A DNA stretch of 64,000 nt from Porites lobata (lineage: Eukaryota; Cnidaria; Anthozoa; Scleractinia; Poritidae), in NCBI GenBank assembly GCA_942486035.1, contig CALNXK010000071.1:797501-861500 (forward strand), read 5' to 3'. Position 1 is the first letter of the stretch; each line of letters begins with the position of its first letter. Below, one piece after another: positions 38,589 to 52,568 of the stretch. Made by a program: the position numbers and the translations under genes. The notes beneath the pieces are model-generated. The model was not told the origin of the DNA. It did not search any database and saw nothing but the letters and a program-made list of their open reading frames with translations.

Positions 38589-39192
38589 GGACGCCCCACA
38601 CCACTAGGGTCGGGCACACGTTCCCGCTTGTAACACGTTAGGGTTCAAGTGCAATAAACCCGAGTTTGAACACTGTGCAAAAAAATGTGTTTATTTTTTT
38701 TTTTCCTTTTTTTGAATTCCCTAGGGAATACCCACGTGACTGTCCGGGGGGACCTCGACCTTGCCCCACCCTAGGGTTAGGGTCAGGACCCAGGGGAACG
38801 CCGTTGACCCCCCAAAAACACCACTTTCTTGAATGCGCATGCGCCCTCGCGAATTCTCTCTTAGGGTTCCCACATGGACGAGACTTCACCTTCGTCTTCC
38901 AATATAAGAGCCCTTAGGGTTAGAGTGAGGGTAACAGGGCTCTAGGGTTAGGGTTACAGGGGCCACACTATAACGTGACACCCTTTTACAACACGTCATC
39001 ACCCCTATGACGTCACTCATTCACTAATGAGTGATTGACAGCTCATTAGCGTGTTTAAATGGACAATTAAATCACTAATTATGATTGACAGGTCACATGA
39101 CCTCTTGCTGCACGCTGATTGGTCCATTTGTACCACGTGACCTATATCCGGCTTTCTGATTGGTCGAGCCCGTAGTGGCCCCCTTTACTACT
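38588..39192. repeat. Right terminal inverted repeat
   Basis: Reverse complement of 13726-14329 with one substitution and one base more in an A/T-run. Ends CTTTACTACT, followed by the target duplication. Confidence 0.95.
38653..38658 (+). terminator. Poly(A) signal AATAAA in the right inverted repeat
   Basis: About 155 nt after the stop of the 129-aa gene; mirror image of the polB signal at the left end. Confidence 0.65.
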
Positions 39193-39198
39193 CATACA
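39193..39198. repeat. Right target-site duplication CATACA
   Basis: Identical to 13720-13725; joining the two flanks at one copy recreates exactly the unit 2 sequence around 52569-52574. Confidence 0.95.
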
Positions 39199-39847
39199 AA
39201 ACCAACCACTAACTTGCCAAAATTTTAAAGAACCACCTAAAGTGCTATTTCTTTGAGAAAGGAAAATTATGGCAAAGGACATGCTTGTTAGAACCAAAAC
39301 ATGAGAGGGATAGATGTGCAGCCTGTCATCCCTTGCAGTGTTTCAATAAAAATAATTTAAGTATCCAAAAGGCTAGAGTCCAGTAATTAATTAATTAATT
39401 ACTTTTTACTGTGCCCTGCAGTCGACAGGGAAACCAAGTTCGCATTTACAATAAAAGCTTGAGTGATTTTATCAGTACTAATTATTCATTTAATGGCAAA
39501 CAATAATGAAATAAACGATCATGTTGCATAAAAGAGTTAATGAACGGTTTAGGCGCAATCAAATGATGCATTCTTGCAAGTTTTACTCTTTCCTTAGGGA
39601 TCAAAGTCTTGAAAAGTGGGTGAAATACATAAAAAATATTAATAATTTACAAGCGTTTTTACTTATTAACTGAGATTTTCCGACAACCGACGAAAATCGA
39701 AAAGTTTAACCGACTACCGACAAAGATCGAAAATTTTAACCGACTACCGACAAAATTACTGAATTTTAACCGACAACCAACAAGTGGACCCCCCCCATTC
39801 AGACCGTCTGACATTACTTCCTCTTGATTCGCCGGAATTCACCTACT
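39199..39847. repeat. Tandem array unit 1, right part
   Basis: Continues the host sequence interrupted at 13725 and aligns with 52575-53700 of unit 2, but is about 475 bp shorter because of internal deletions. It holds an ACCGACTACCGACAA minisatellite at 39676-39786. No gene seen. Confidence 0.8.
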
Positions 39848-40016
39848 TTTAACAAATTGAGATGCTTCGAATAATCGCAAAAATTCTGTCGATGTAGTGT
39901 CATCTTTAATATTCCTTGTCTCCATAGACTGAAACGCTTATGTTGTTGCTGCTATTTAACACTTGTTAACTTTATTTACAAACATTAAAACGCTTGAAAT
40001 AAACTATCAACAATAG

Positions 40017-40245
40017 AGTACAAACATTAACCACAAAGGACTGCAAAGGACCGCAAACGAATATGCCGAAGAACGTAGGATCTATAAAGACCTGATCAAC
40101 AAAAGTGAAAAGTAGACATATTAAATTCTGCAAGTAGAATACTGCAATGCTGATCGTACTACGTGAAAATTAACTCTGCAAGACATCACGTAGTACGATC
40201 AGCATTGCAGTATTCTGCTTGCAGAATTTAATATATCAACAATAG
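40017..40245. mobile_element. 229-bp MITE-like insertion with palindromic core (unit 2)
   Basis: Absent from unit 1, where TATCAACAATAG occurs once (near 1511-1522); here that 12-base word flanks the insertion. The core folds back (ATTAAATTCTGC..CTGCAATGCTGATCG against its complement). Unit 3 has the same insertion at 53870-54098. Confidence 0.7.
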
Positions 40246-42334
40246 AATGGATATAAAATTCTTTAATCTTATTGGCTAAAAGCAGTCCTGCTGATATTAA
40301 CATTAGTTATTTGTAAATTTCACCAAATTTATTTTTAGATCAATTAAAGGCTTGAAAATGATCGTAAGTTGGTTCTCGTAGAGTTCCGTAAAAGTTTATT
40401 CACTTTTGTCAAGAGAGAACATAATTCAACAGTCGCCATTACAAAATTCTGCTATCGGCAAATTCATTTCCTGTTCCTAGACCTGGTGCTCATAACAGCC
40501 ATAATCCTTCTGCATAGACTTTGGACCTATAAATAATATTGAGGTGTAGAAAGAAATTGCTTCCACGATGATAAGTTTTCCTATATACTGTTAACGAAGC
40601 AAAATATTTAATTCCCAAATTTATATACTTCTTAGCCATAAAAAGTTATCTTGCTCCCATTTAGCATTGCTGAGTATCGAGCCCAAATTAAGAAAAACTG
40701 TTCGTTTTTTTTTGTTTTCTTTTAGTTTTTAATTTCCCAAACCAGGAGAAGTGGTTGCTATTTAATAGATTTGTGTAGTCTATTACCTCAACCGACGTGA
40801 AATACGTATAGCCGGCCCAATATTGATATATTTAAATATTACATTTACCTTTCCATGAAAGTTCCAAAAGTCAAGTTAAAAAATCATTGCATTTATAATA
40901 AATGCCATAAGAACGCAACAACAAATAAACCTATCCTGCTTACAAGGTCGTTCCAGAAAAGACATAATAATCAAAAATCAAAATACGCAGGTTCTAAAAA
41001 CCTTCAAGGACCATATGATCATAATACCGACTTTCTTCTCCAAAAATTGTGAAAATTTTGCGTCTTGCGGCATGAGCTGTGGATCATGCAAGACGTCATC
41101 CGTCAAATGATGGAAAGCTCGAGTCACTGCGATCTCATTCCCAGGGTTCTCGCGGTGAAGCCGCCGGAAAGTTTCTAATTTTCATGAATCAAGAGTAGGA
41201 GAGCAATGTAAATTGGCAACAACGCCTGAACAAATTCCAGCCACTCGTGCTTTCCGTCGTCAAGCCAAGGCTAAACGATCAAACATGTTCGTCCATCATC
41301 GCTTTGGAAGAGTGCACTTTACCGTTTAACCGTTGCCTTCTCCTCAGACGCTTCGTTTTTCGCACAGAGGCGAGCGCGAAACGCGAGGGACACAAAGTGA
41401 ATGACTGGTGACGAAACGCAAGGGAACATGAGAAGGACAAAAATGAGAGACGAAGTCCGTTTTCTCCTTTCCGCCTTTCTTTGCTGCCTTTGCGTATCTC
41501 CACAGAGATATGTCTGGGTAGAATTGCTTTCGACATTTGATCTAGATCAAATATTTTCATTCAAAATTTTACATCACGAACAAATGTTTGATCATTTAGC
41601 CACCTCATGCTGTCTTGCATGACACTGATACAATGTTTGATCATGCAGTCGGGAAAATAATAGAAAGAAATAATTTTGATGTCACACATGATCCAAAATA
41701 GCAGTTCACAGAAGGAGTGACTTCGTTTCATTCAGTAACATTAATAACATAGTTATTCGAAGAGACTGCTTAAGAAAGGCAGCAAACATCACAGCGGAGT
41801 CAAAGCAAAGGTGCTTTAGTTGATGTTTTTGTTTTTTTTGTCAGTTTTTTCTGGAGTTCCCTGACGGTGCACAATCCTTTGTTTGTTTGTTTGTTTTATA
41901 AACTGTCACGGAAAATATAGGATAGGACTGAAATAAAAATTTGTGCACAGTTAAAGGGGTTATGTAACGAGGATATTGCTGTTTAATAGTTATCATAGTG
42001 GAATGGTTATGAAACCCGTTAGACTCCTTTGTTATATGTTTTTTAGCTTTTTTGGACCCGACAGTACACAACTTTCAATCATTTCTATCATTTTGAACTT
42101 ATTGACCAATAGAAACATCGCATTAATTTATTCATTTACAATTTGTGAACAAAAGGATTGTGCGTGGTCAGGGAGCTTCCAACATAAACTACAGCACAGT
42201 TGTTTTACATCTTTGATGTTTGCCGGCTTTCACAGCCTCCTCTACTAACTATGGTGGTTTGAAGTCAACACAACAACATATAACAGAGCAGTCTACCGGG
42301 CTTCATAACCATTCCACTCTATTAACTGATGCTT

Positions 42335-45300
42335 TTAACGTACAAAAATCTTCCAAAAGGTTTCATTAGGTGGTAGATATGGACTCTGTTTAAAGTCATC
42401 ACATTCCCATCTAGTAAAAGTGAGCCAATGATATGCCCTTTCAGTAAATGCAGGGTGATCATACAATTCCCTCATGCCTTCATGCCCCCATTTACCCACA
42501 TGGTAATTGCCGTTCTCATACCCCCAGTCGGCACATAGGTTTGCAAGCTTTGAACTGTCATCCCACAGTTTAATGTACGATCCACAGGAGTCTGGCATGG
42601 TGTTTGTTTGCCCTGTAAAGTACTGAACAACAGCTTCACCAGTACCATTTCCGGTCGTGACTATATGAAATGTTGATCCACCTGGCTTTCTGCAGTGGAA
42701 CCGCATTTGAGTGAAGGGCATGAGGGTTTTCAGGTTATTCAGGGCGCTGTTCTGTAGAACTAAATTGTTGCTTTTGTAGCTGTCCACTTTGCGGTATGAC
42801 GTCTCGGATAACAACTGAGGGAGGTTATACTGGTCCTTAATCACGATGTTGAGAACAAGAAGCCAACCTCCTGAAATTTTTATTAAATAGTAAGTAAGTA
42901 TGGGGACTGGATCAAGAGGCAGGAGAGAATATCTGGACAGGAAAGGACATGGTAGAGAGGAGAGAGGAAAAAGCTACATTCCCGGTCATTATTGTTGAAA
43001 AGCTTGCTAATTGTTCCTTCCCTTCCCCTTCAATGTTGATTTCGAAGACGTTTATGCCCAAGAAAACGCGTGAAACCAACATTGCGGGAAGGGGAGGGTA
43101 GTAGTACGTGTATTCCTGAAACGACTAAGTAGATGTTATGTTTTCCAGAAGTGTTTTAACAAATTATGACCGGGATTGCAATCTCCTAGGCAGCCGTTCT
43201 CTTTGAGTTGTTAAACAACGCTCCTCGTCACAGTGTTTCTCGAGAATACCGTATTTCCTCGAATAATAGCCGGAGGCGATTATTTCTTTTTTCGCGATTA
43301 TTCGTAGAAAGGCGATTATACGAGGGGCGCGATTATTTCAAATATTGCTCACTGGAAGTCGTGCATTAAATATTTTGTTTAATTATTCCATTAAATCGAA
43401 AAATTATCACATCAAATAAACTGAACATTTTTTGATGACTGGATCAGATTCCACTTCAACTTGACAGGGAGGGGATAGAAGAAAGAGAAGATGGCGAGAG
43501 GGGTGGAGGGGGTTTGGGGGGGGGGGGGCGATTATTCGAGGGAGGCGATTAATCGAGGGACAGAGGAAATACGGTCACCCTCTTTCCCCTTCATTACTGC
43601 CAAACGCCTGTCACCTAGGCTAGAAAGTAAAAGAGTCCTTGAAAGCTTCCTCCCTTCGATTTATGCTTAAAAACGTATATGCACTAGTTTAAATAACAAC
43701 GTTATGAAAGTCTTTCGTATTTCTTTGGATTGAAAAAATATTAATAGCCTGAAATGCCATGCGTCTCCACCCCCTAACCCGTGGGGGGCGAGGAGGATGG
43801 AGACGTACGACATTTCAGAATAAAATATTTATAATAACACTCAAAACAGAGTGAAACTTAACGTTAAGGCAATTTTTACTATCAACACCAAGTTGTACGG
43901 AATCCCTGGAAAGCCATGTCATTAAAAATTTATGTTGAGTGAATATTCTACTCTGGTTTGATGATGCATTTAATACAGGTCTAGGTTATCTGGAGGTTTC
44001 AGGGTATCATAACGCATAAGGGCAATTCCTTTCTCCAGCTGAAAATGCTTAAGTCATGTCACACTGAACACACATGTTTGTGGTGACGAAATTTCCTCGA
44101 CTTAATAACAACGCAGTGACGGATTCAGGGGAGGGGCCCGGGGTACCCGGCTTCTCCCCCCCCCCCCCTCCTTACTTTTAGACGAAACTGAGGCCCGATG
44201 GGCCAAAAACAATTTTTTTTTTTTTGAGACCGGGCCCCCTCCTTATCTCAGGATCTGGATGACCGGGCCCCCAGTCATCCATCTTATAGCCTGATCTGAG
44301 GGTGTAAGTCCTTTCAGTGATAACTATAGAACACTAATACTCACCACCTGCTCTGGTCATGTCACAAAAGACTTTTAAAGGATTTCCAGTTTTCCCAGGG
44401 TCAATCCAGTATTCTCCGTCACCTCGTGCGTCGCCAGAGTCATAGATGTCTTTGCAGGAATGACCAGGATACGAGGAATACCAGCCTTTTCCAACTGTAG
44501 GTTGAAAAAACGCACAATAATGCACCATATCTGCTGCTTTCTTGTACGTGAAAAATTACAATTAGTACGATTTGACGAACTTTTCATATCATCCAATCTA
44601 ATTCCTTCAGTCAATTTAAGTACATGGCGAGGAGATCGGCGTTTGAATCACCTGAGTCCGACATTTTTAATTTGGGTCAACCCATGAATTGAGATCGAGT
44701 GGCTCACTTGGTAATTCTGACCGTGGAGCGACTTCGTTTACGTCGAACTTTAATATCATGTACCGAACCCAAAAAAATTACTATCACAATAATTTAATTT
44801 CACGGGTGAGATGATTGTAGACCATTGTACATCGTGAAAATGAATTTAGTCCGACATCTTAAAAGTTTGATGTCTGAATCAATCGTCTAATTTGTATCAT
44901 TTGGGTCGGGCACTAGCTGCGATTAAAGAAGTTAACGTTGCCTCTTTCAATCTTCCTCATCAATTTGAAAGGGGCCGGGGTAAAGCACGCACACTCTGAG
45001 GACTCATGCCCAGGCGGTGTAGTCTATATTTCATTGATTTGTTCACTTATCCAAACATATAGAGCGATTTCGAGAAAGGTTGTCGGAAAAAATGTGCACA
45101 CGACAATCCCGAAAGGTAATATGGGATATTATCAATACACGTGACTTTGTAGCTGTCGAATCTATTTTTGTTGCTTTCCTAATTAGCGCTGACAAACATA
45201 CGTCCATGATCGTTCGTGCCATTCTTTCAAATTTCCCTGAAGAACAGTGAATTCAAAACCACCCTCAATACCTTTTGACAAACTTTCTCAAAATAGGACT

Positions 45301-46608
45301 TGAGGCTAATTATTTGCCTTAGTAGAATCCATTGTAGAACTTTTAATTTATGTTTACCTTTGATATGATAGGTGAACCCTGGGCTGCGAATAAGCTTATC
45401 CGGTCTGTTTTGATCACTAAGCTCACATTTGTTGTTGTCATGGTCATCATCAGAATGGCTGTTGTAAGACAGGCATTTTTCATTTCTGAGGCATCGTTGT
45501 CCGCAGATATATTCGTCAACAGCCAAGGTTTCCAATACGTGTCCAACGAGTTTAAAGCCTGAAAGTTCCAAACAGAACACATCTTATTTCCTTGGCTGTC
45601 ACATGATCACTGACTGTGATAGAATAAGAAATTATTGCCCATTGAATTCCCCTTGCTTGCTGTCACCTAGGCACTTGTTGGAATCAATGATAGAAAAATA
45701 GTTCTAATAGAATAGTTATTTCGGCAAGGCAAGAATAGAAGAAATCAGGATGCATTATGTCGAAGGCAGGGAAAGAAATTACAATACACTATGCAAAAAT
45801 GGGGATATAATTAATAGTGTAGAAATAGTGCCAAGACATAGATTGAAGTAATGATACCGAGAAGGTCAAAGGACTTACATAGATAGAAGTAAAAATGTCT
45901 ACACCGTAATTTTTAGGGAGTTATTATAACTCCAAAAATGGAGTAAAAATTTTAGGTGCAGGATAACCCCTTTTTGGGGGTTACTTTAACTCATAATTTA
46001 ACTCCCAATTTGGGGTCATTTTTACTCCTGAAAAAGAGTTCTTATTACTCTCAGTCTGGAGTTAAAATGACTCCGAAATGGGGTAATTTTTACTCCTTAC
46101 ATGGGTTTTTTTTACTCCTTTTGGAGTTAACTTAACGCTGAAAGTGGAGTAAAAAGTTTAGGTACAGGATAACTCCTTTTTGGTTTTTTTTTAACTCCTC
46201 AATAACTGGCGTCACTTTTACTCCTGAAAAAGAGTTCTTTAAACTCCTTTTTGGAGTTAAAATAACTCCCAAAAAAATAACTGCACTGTAAGGGGTTAAA
46301 TTAGCTCCACTACAGGAGTTATTATAACTCCTTGAAAATTACTCTGTACATATGCCAAAACATATTTCTCAAACGTTTCTCATGCCAAACGTTGGGTTTG
46401 CGCTAATCAATCATCTCTCCTTCTATCAAATAACGTTAATTCATTCCTTACCTTCGAGAGTTTTGAAAATCCTTGCTTTGCGCAGGTGAGCGTCTAAAGT
46501 ATTTGCTTTGTCCAAGTTTGCGAAAAACACCAGTATCATCAAGAGCAACAAAAATGATGCCGAAAAAGGAGTGTTTGAAATAAACAACACTAATGCCTTC
46601 TTTGTCAT
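42335..46608 (-). CDS. Secreted PAN/apple plus fibrinogen-type protein, array copy 2 (intact)
   Basis: Four phase-1 exons: 46452-46608 (signal peptide), 45358-45558 (PAN/apple domain, intact donor AAAG/GTAAAC), 44345-44494 (CKDIYDSG..EYWIDP..CDMTRAGG module) and 42335-42870 (GGW, then the C-terminal domain), giving 347 aa. All splice sites are canonical. The C-terminal end reads RWECDDFKQSPYLPP..FWKIFVR, differing in length and sequence from copies 1 and 3 in this loop. Probably secreted; a role in recognition or matrix is inferred from the domains. ORFs in other frames of the same exons are shadows. Confidence 0.8.
45914..46333. repeat. GGAGTTA/TAACTCC repeat block in intron 1 (unit 2)
   Basis: Counterpart of 7091-7509, in the same intron. 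Confidence 0.7.
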
Positions 46609-49046
46609 CTGGAAATAAAGCTACAAGATGGGTCATATAAATTTCTCTATCAGCATCTGTTATGACTCTCTTCTTGCTTTGTACGTGGAATGGCTTGCAA
46701 GACAGAAAAAGCGGGAAAGACTGAGAGGGAGAGAGATAGTAGATGTTTAAGGAGATATTCACTAGTTTTTCTTATCCTCTTAAAAATTCATGATTATAAA
46801 ACAAAAAAAGAATCGCTAACATGCTGCTTCTGAGTTGGGCAGCTGTTCCTTATCATAATGATATTTCATTAACTTTTGTTGCATCCTCTCCTACAAATAT
46901 TGCATGCATGGTGGGCATGGTGTAATATAAACACGAAGAAGAGTGTTTCAATTTGATCGCAAACAACGCCCAGGCCTGGCAAGCCTACTAAGAGGGACAG
47001 GAGGCTTTGGGACAAAAACGGTTTTAGGCTCTTCCTTTCGCTCCCTGTCTCTTCTTAATCCTCGTCCTTTGCCCGTGGTTTGTCCTTTCCTTTCTTTTGC
47101 CTTCTCTAGACTATTAACTGACAGATTGCAGGCCACGCGCGTTCCTACTGAGTGACACTATCTAAAGCTTGATTAGTTCTCTTGACAAACAAAAAGTGTC
47201 AGAAATTTAAACCCAATTTCAAAGTTACTGGTAACACTATACAAACCTTTGTCCATGGTAGCAATTATTAATGAGTTTACAAAAGCAGGTCATTGACCTT
47301 AAGAAAAAGCGTACAGTTAACGCTGATGTTGATGTTTTCTTTACTGAAAAGTACAATTATATTGTTATTGTTTGACATTCATTAGTATTACCTTTCGAGC
47401 TCGAGAAAAAAAACAAAGGTTATAGGCAAATAGGGGAAACGCCATCCCTGATAATGACCGATTGTCTTAAATATTTCATTTCCAACCAAGAACCTCTCTT
47501 GAGAACCTGGCAACGGAATTGTCCAGAAGTTTTTTTATTTTGAGAAATTTTACGGCAAAGCAGAAGGTAAATTCATTGTTTTTCTCGATTAGTCATGGTC
47601 TAGGGTTTTCCACAAGTTGCACGGCAACTTTTTGGCAAGTTCTCGTACAGTTTCAAGCAACTTTTTCCGAATTCGTTTCAACCAACTTTTTGCATTCTGA
47701 GTAATTTCTCTAGTTATCTTCTAATTCTGAGATATCGGGGCAGCTTTTAGTGCTTAAATTGGCCTTTCTTCCATATTTCACAATGTTTTAGTAGACAATT
47801 TATGAATTTCCTGTAAAAAAAGGAGCCAAATCCTTCCCCCTGGGGCAGATCATGGGCGCAACAACAATAACAACATTTATTTCAACACGATAAAAATTAC
47901 AGAGGAGCAGATGAGGTCGTGTATTTAAAAATTAAACACAGTTCACAAATGAATAAAAAACTTGAAAACTAATTAAAATTTAGAAAAAGATCTAACCTAT
48001 TTGAAAATATGTATCTATAAACTAAGCTATTCGCATGAAGTTCTGCGTTTGAGAGAGTTTTTAAATAAGCTTTTGCTTGAGATTGCCGGCATGTAATTGT
48101 CAAGAGAATTCCATAGAGATACGGCTTTGTAACAAATGGACTTGCGAAGAACTTCAGTGCTTGGTTTTGGTAACAAATAGGTTAATTTCCTTCGCAAGCT
48201 ATAGTTACCGCCAAATATAAGCCCTTGGGGGCTAATGCTTGGGAAGTGCCCTCAAATTCAAAATAAATCAAAGCAAAAACTGTACAGTAACACATAAATT
48301 TTTGCATTTGCCAAAGAACTATTACGTGTGTCAAATAATTGTACTAAAAAAGTGTCACGGTATGTTGTTGTTTGGGCGCGTTGTTCTCTCTTGACTCTCC
48401 TGGCTTGGATTTCCTCGTTCCATAGAGATAAAGTGCTTGCATGGCTGAGTTTTAGTAAGATCTACGTCCTCAAGGCGAGTTTCAGTAAAAACTTTCTGCA
48501 AATTACTGACATAAATTTCCTTCCAACTTAAAAAGTTAGCCCCTTTAATTTCGAGACTTAAATTTCCCTCCCAGTATAAGCGTAGCCGATTTTGAAACGC
48601 AATTTTCCTTCCGTATATAAGCCCCTCTAAAAATAAATCCCTCAGAAATGGCCTTCGAAAAATATAAGCCTCGGGGCTTTTTTTCGGAATTTTACGGTAA
48701 GTTAACTTTCGCCCCGTTTTTGCTTTCAGAATGAACGTCTTTAAGTGATTGCTAAAGTAGATAAGATACAAAGATTAAGAGCCTACACGCTGTAGCTACT
48801 GTAAATCTCATCACAAAACCATTTTCTGGTATAAATGGAACACAGATTAACGATATTGTTCAGGTCTGCTCTTAACAAGTCATTATGCACGGCTTTACAA
48901 GACCCATGCATTGTAGTACGGAAAAGTAAACTTGATAGCATCGACTGAAACCTGCTTTGTAAGCCCGCGACAATGAGCATTCCCATCAAACCCATGTTTT
49001 CAGGTAAGATTTGGTCGCCAAATTTGTTTTAGGTCGATGCTATCCA

Positions 49047-49286
49047 CTACATGGGCGGCCTTTTGAATTCGCTGTAACGATTGGATGCTTCCATCCCAAG
49101 CCATGGATTACCGTTGTCCTTAATCAAACTTAGAAGGAAGTCGTTTTCCTTGGCTGATTTTATAACTGAAAGGGTGACTCCTAATTGCTTGCATTCTTCT
49201 TGGCCCTGCATGACTCATCGCCATCTTGCCTTTGTCGACGTAAAAGTAGCAAAGAGATTCAAATTCTTTCCAGTCCTCTGGACAAC
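49047..49286 (-). pseudogene. C-type lectin-like domain remnant (unit 2)
   Basis: Same exon start (CPEDWKEFESLCYFY) and the same loss of frame after KGKM as in unit 1, so the lesion predates the duplication. Confidence 0.6.
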
Positions 49287-49695
49287 CTGAGCCGAGATAC
49301 AAATGAGCGTTTAACTACTATGTAAAATTCCAAAATCAAGCAGCCCTAAGGGATCACTATTTCCACAATAATTCCATCGAACATTACGGGAAATTGTGCT
49401 GGAAAAACGGGATCGCTGGCTCATTGTTCTTCTAGTTTTCGCATCTCTTTAACAATTGTTCCACGAGTGGATATGAGTTGGCTGGATGGATGATATGAGT
49501 ATGGATATGAGGCTGTGTGGATATGAGTTGCCTGGATATGAGATGGCTGTAATCATCTCATATCCAACAAGCGCGAGTAGTTTTTATCCCCCAAATTTAG
49601 TGTTTGCTCGCAGGCTAAACAACGGTCGATCTTTCAATGCTGGTTTAGTGATGACCTTCAAGAAAACCATAAATTGACCCGTAAAATAATCCTTA

Positions 49696-51321
49696 TTAAG
49701 GTGGCTCGATACAGTTTTTCAAGGCCAATACCTCCCAAGTTTGAGGATAATCTACGTCGCCATAAACAAAGTTTTGGAAAAATTGCCACCACAGTTGTAT
49801 TAGATAAAGATGAAAATTTATTATGATCAGGGTTGCAATGACATCGGAGTTGTCATAGCAACGAAATGACGCTTTTACCTATTTTACTTACAGAAGTATT
49901 TCTCGGCACTGGGAACTGTTCTTCCAAAATCATTTACGGGAGCTTTTTCCTCCAGTAGCCGCCTCAATGTTAGTGAAGTTTAAGCGAAATCTGTAAGAGC
50001 GTTATCGAGATATTTTAGGATAAAGATTTTGTGGTTAGAAATACGGTAAAAAATGGATAATCTTGATATTCCGCTGTTATCTGTAGAAAATGAAGCGCTT
50101 TTGACATGCAATTTCACCTCATAGTAGTTTCAATCTTTTTTAAAACGTGTGTGAAAGACCGTGGAGATAGCTCCAGCGGATTGCTAGAAAGAAGGATTTG
50201 ATTAGTATGTATCGAGTCGCCTTTGTTAGCGGTTTTTGAACATTTTGGTCTACTTTAACAAATTAGCGAATAAGTTTTAAATTGCTCGATAGATTTTTTT
50301 TAAAATTTAAGATTCTTGAGATTAACCTTCCTTTTATATGACCTTTTAGTTTCAAGATTATTGATATATTGTAAGGCAGTAAAATAAGGGCTACAATTCG
50401 CCAATATTTTGGCAGAAATTTTGTGTTTACAAATGTGAGCCTCTCATTATTCAGGGTATTGTCTCCAAGTTTCATATTTTCGCGCATAACAATAGCTAGC
50501 ATTTTTGCATATGTCAAATGCATTGTTAGTTATTGTTGTTCACGTGAAAATGAAACTTGGAGACAATGCCTTGAATAATGAGAGGCTTTCACCTGTAATA
50601 ACGAAACGTCCGATAAAAAAGTAACGAATTATTTTACTGCCTTACAATGCATCAATAATCTTGAAACTAAAAGGTCATATAAAAGAAAGGTTAATCTCAA
50701 GAATATTAAATTTTAAAAAAAATCTATCGAGCGGTTTAAAAACTATTCGCTAATTTGTTCAAGAAGACTAAAATGTTTACAAAACTGCTAACCAGAGTGC
50801 TTCTATACATGTTAATAAAACCCTTCTTTCTAGCAATCGGCTGGAGCTATCTCCATGATCTTTCACACACGTTTTTAAAAAGATTGAAACTACTACGAGG
50901 CGAAATTGCATTTAAAAAGCGCTTCATTTTCTACAGATAACGGCCAAACAACAATATTGTCCATTTTTTACCGTGTTTCTAACCACAAAAACTTCATCCC
51001 AAAATATCTCAATAACGCTCTTACAGATTACGCTTAAACTTCACGAACATCGAGGCCGCTATTGGAGGAAAAAGCTTCCGTGAACGATTTTGGAAGAACA
51101 GTTCCCAGTGCCGAGGTATACTGCTGCAAGTAGAATAGGTAATAGCGTCATTTCGTTGCTATGACAACTCCGATGCCGTTGCAACCCTGATCACAACAAA
51201 TTTTCATCTTTATCTAATACAACTGGGGTGGCAATTTTTACAAAACTTTGTTTATGGCGACGTAGTTTATGCTCAAACTTGGGAGGTATTGGCCCTGAAA
51301 AACTGTATCGAGCCACCTTAA
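49696..51321. repeat. 1.6 kb foldback element with TTAA ends (unit 2)
   Basis: Counterpart of 10863-12488, same TTAAGGTGGCTCG termini and near-perfect self-complementarity. Confidence 0.75.
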
Positions 51322-52568
51322 GCTGATTTGAAACACCACTGAGACTGAATCGCTTCCCTGCGAATTTTTGTCTCCCTTTTATAATGTAAAATTCGTTAGT
51401 TTGAGTTTTCCAGTCCATTTCGTTTCACTAGTTCCATGCAGAACCCCTGAGAGCGACCGTTTGCTTTTCCATCGAGCTTGACATGAGGGTGTGAATGGGG
51501 TTAACCGACTAGCGACAAAGGGCGAAAAATATTGCTGACTACCGACAAAATGAGTAAAAAATTACCGACTACCGACAGGAAAAATACTAACCGACTACCG
51601 ACATGGGCTGATATTATCAATATTTGTTTCCAGAAAAAAGAGCATTGTATTTATTCTAACCGTTAGCTCGAGGAAGTAACCTCTTTAAATTTGACTCATC
51701 AGATGGCCTAAGGGAAAGAATTTCCCTTTTTTGTTGTTGATACAGGTACATTGCTACAGCCAATATCAAAATCACAAAGTCACTCCTTAAATATGCTACC
51801 GACTTTATAAATTTTATTGAAAAGTAAAAGGTGGAAAAACCGAACGTTTTCTGCTTACATTAATCCTCAAAGAAAATTCTTTCCCGTTTAATGTAAAGAA
51901 CTATCAGTACAAACCCACGTTACCGCGATGAGCACAAAGACAGCAGTTTCCTTTCCAACATTTTCATGGCACATATTGAAACACAAAGTTTAAGCAAAAC
52001 CGTCTTTAAACCAACTGTTTGAAAACGCTACATAAATGACATTTTTTCCCTATGGGACATAAGTAAACCAGACATCGTAGCTTTCTTCGCGGAACAAGTA
52101 AACTTACATGCCCTCCTATGAATTAATTCACGGCAAAATATCTGAAAATGAGACATTCTTTTCAGAAACGGTTGTATACCAAGGTACAACATTCAGCGAA
52201 AAGATGAGAAAAAGCTATCCTTGACGTAAAGACGCATTTGAAACGGAAACCTTACAGTATATACATTTTCACCTCTTATCACCCACCAATTGTTAAAGCG
52301 CCTGTTTGACAAACGAGAAGCCTTGAGAATCCTACGAACAAACTCCTCTGAGGAAGTATTTCAGATTTCAAAACGCTTGATGGACAGAGGCTAGCCACAC
52401 AACTTTGAAAGAAAAATTGCTTTTAGAAGTAAAACTCACAGAAAGGAAGGCAGCGCTCCTGAAAAAAAAAAACAGCCAGGAAGAAAAAGATTGAAATATT
52501 GCCTTTCGTGACACAATACCAGCCCTTAGTGTCTATAAAAAAGAAGCTTTAATGAAAAAGTGGAATTT

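Larger units (their letters stand above)
13726..39192. mobile_element. Complete Polinton/Maverick (adintovirus-like) endogenous element, 25,467 bp
   Basis: Bounded by inverted repeats of 604/605 bp that start 5'-AG and are flanked by a 6-bp duplication. It encodes protein-primed polymerase B, chromodomain integrase, A32-like ATPase, adenain-like protease, double-jelly-roll capsid protein and penton-type proteins, which together define the Polinton/adintovirus group. It is markedly GC-richer than the surrounding host DNA. Core ORFs carry no stops or frameshifts. It is longer than the 15-20 kb usual for Polintons because of extra cargo: a RING protein, tRNA, zinc-finger protein, several unknown proteins and a 3.6 kb gene-poor region. 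Confidence 0.97.

Noticed and set aside
34111..39192. LTR retrotransposon or Ginger-type transposon as explanation for the integrase
   Set aside because: No reverse transcriptase or LTRs; capsid, ATPase, protease and protein-primed polymerase lie in the same bounded unit, which is diagnostic of Polintons.
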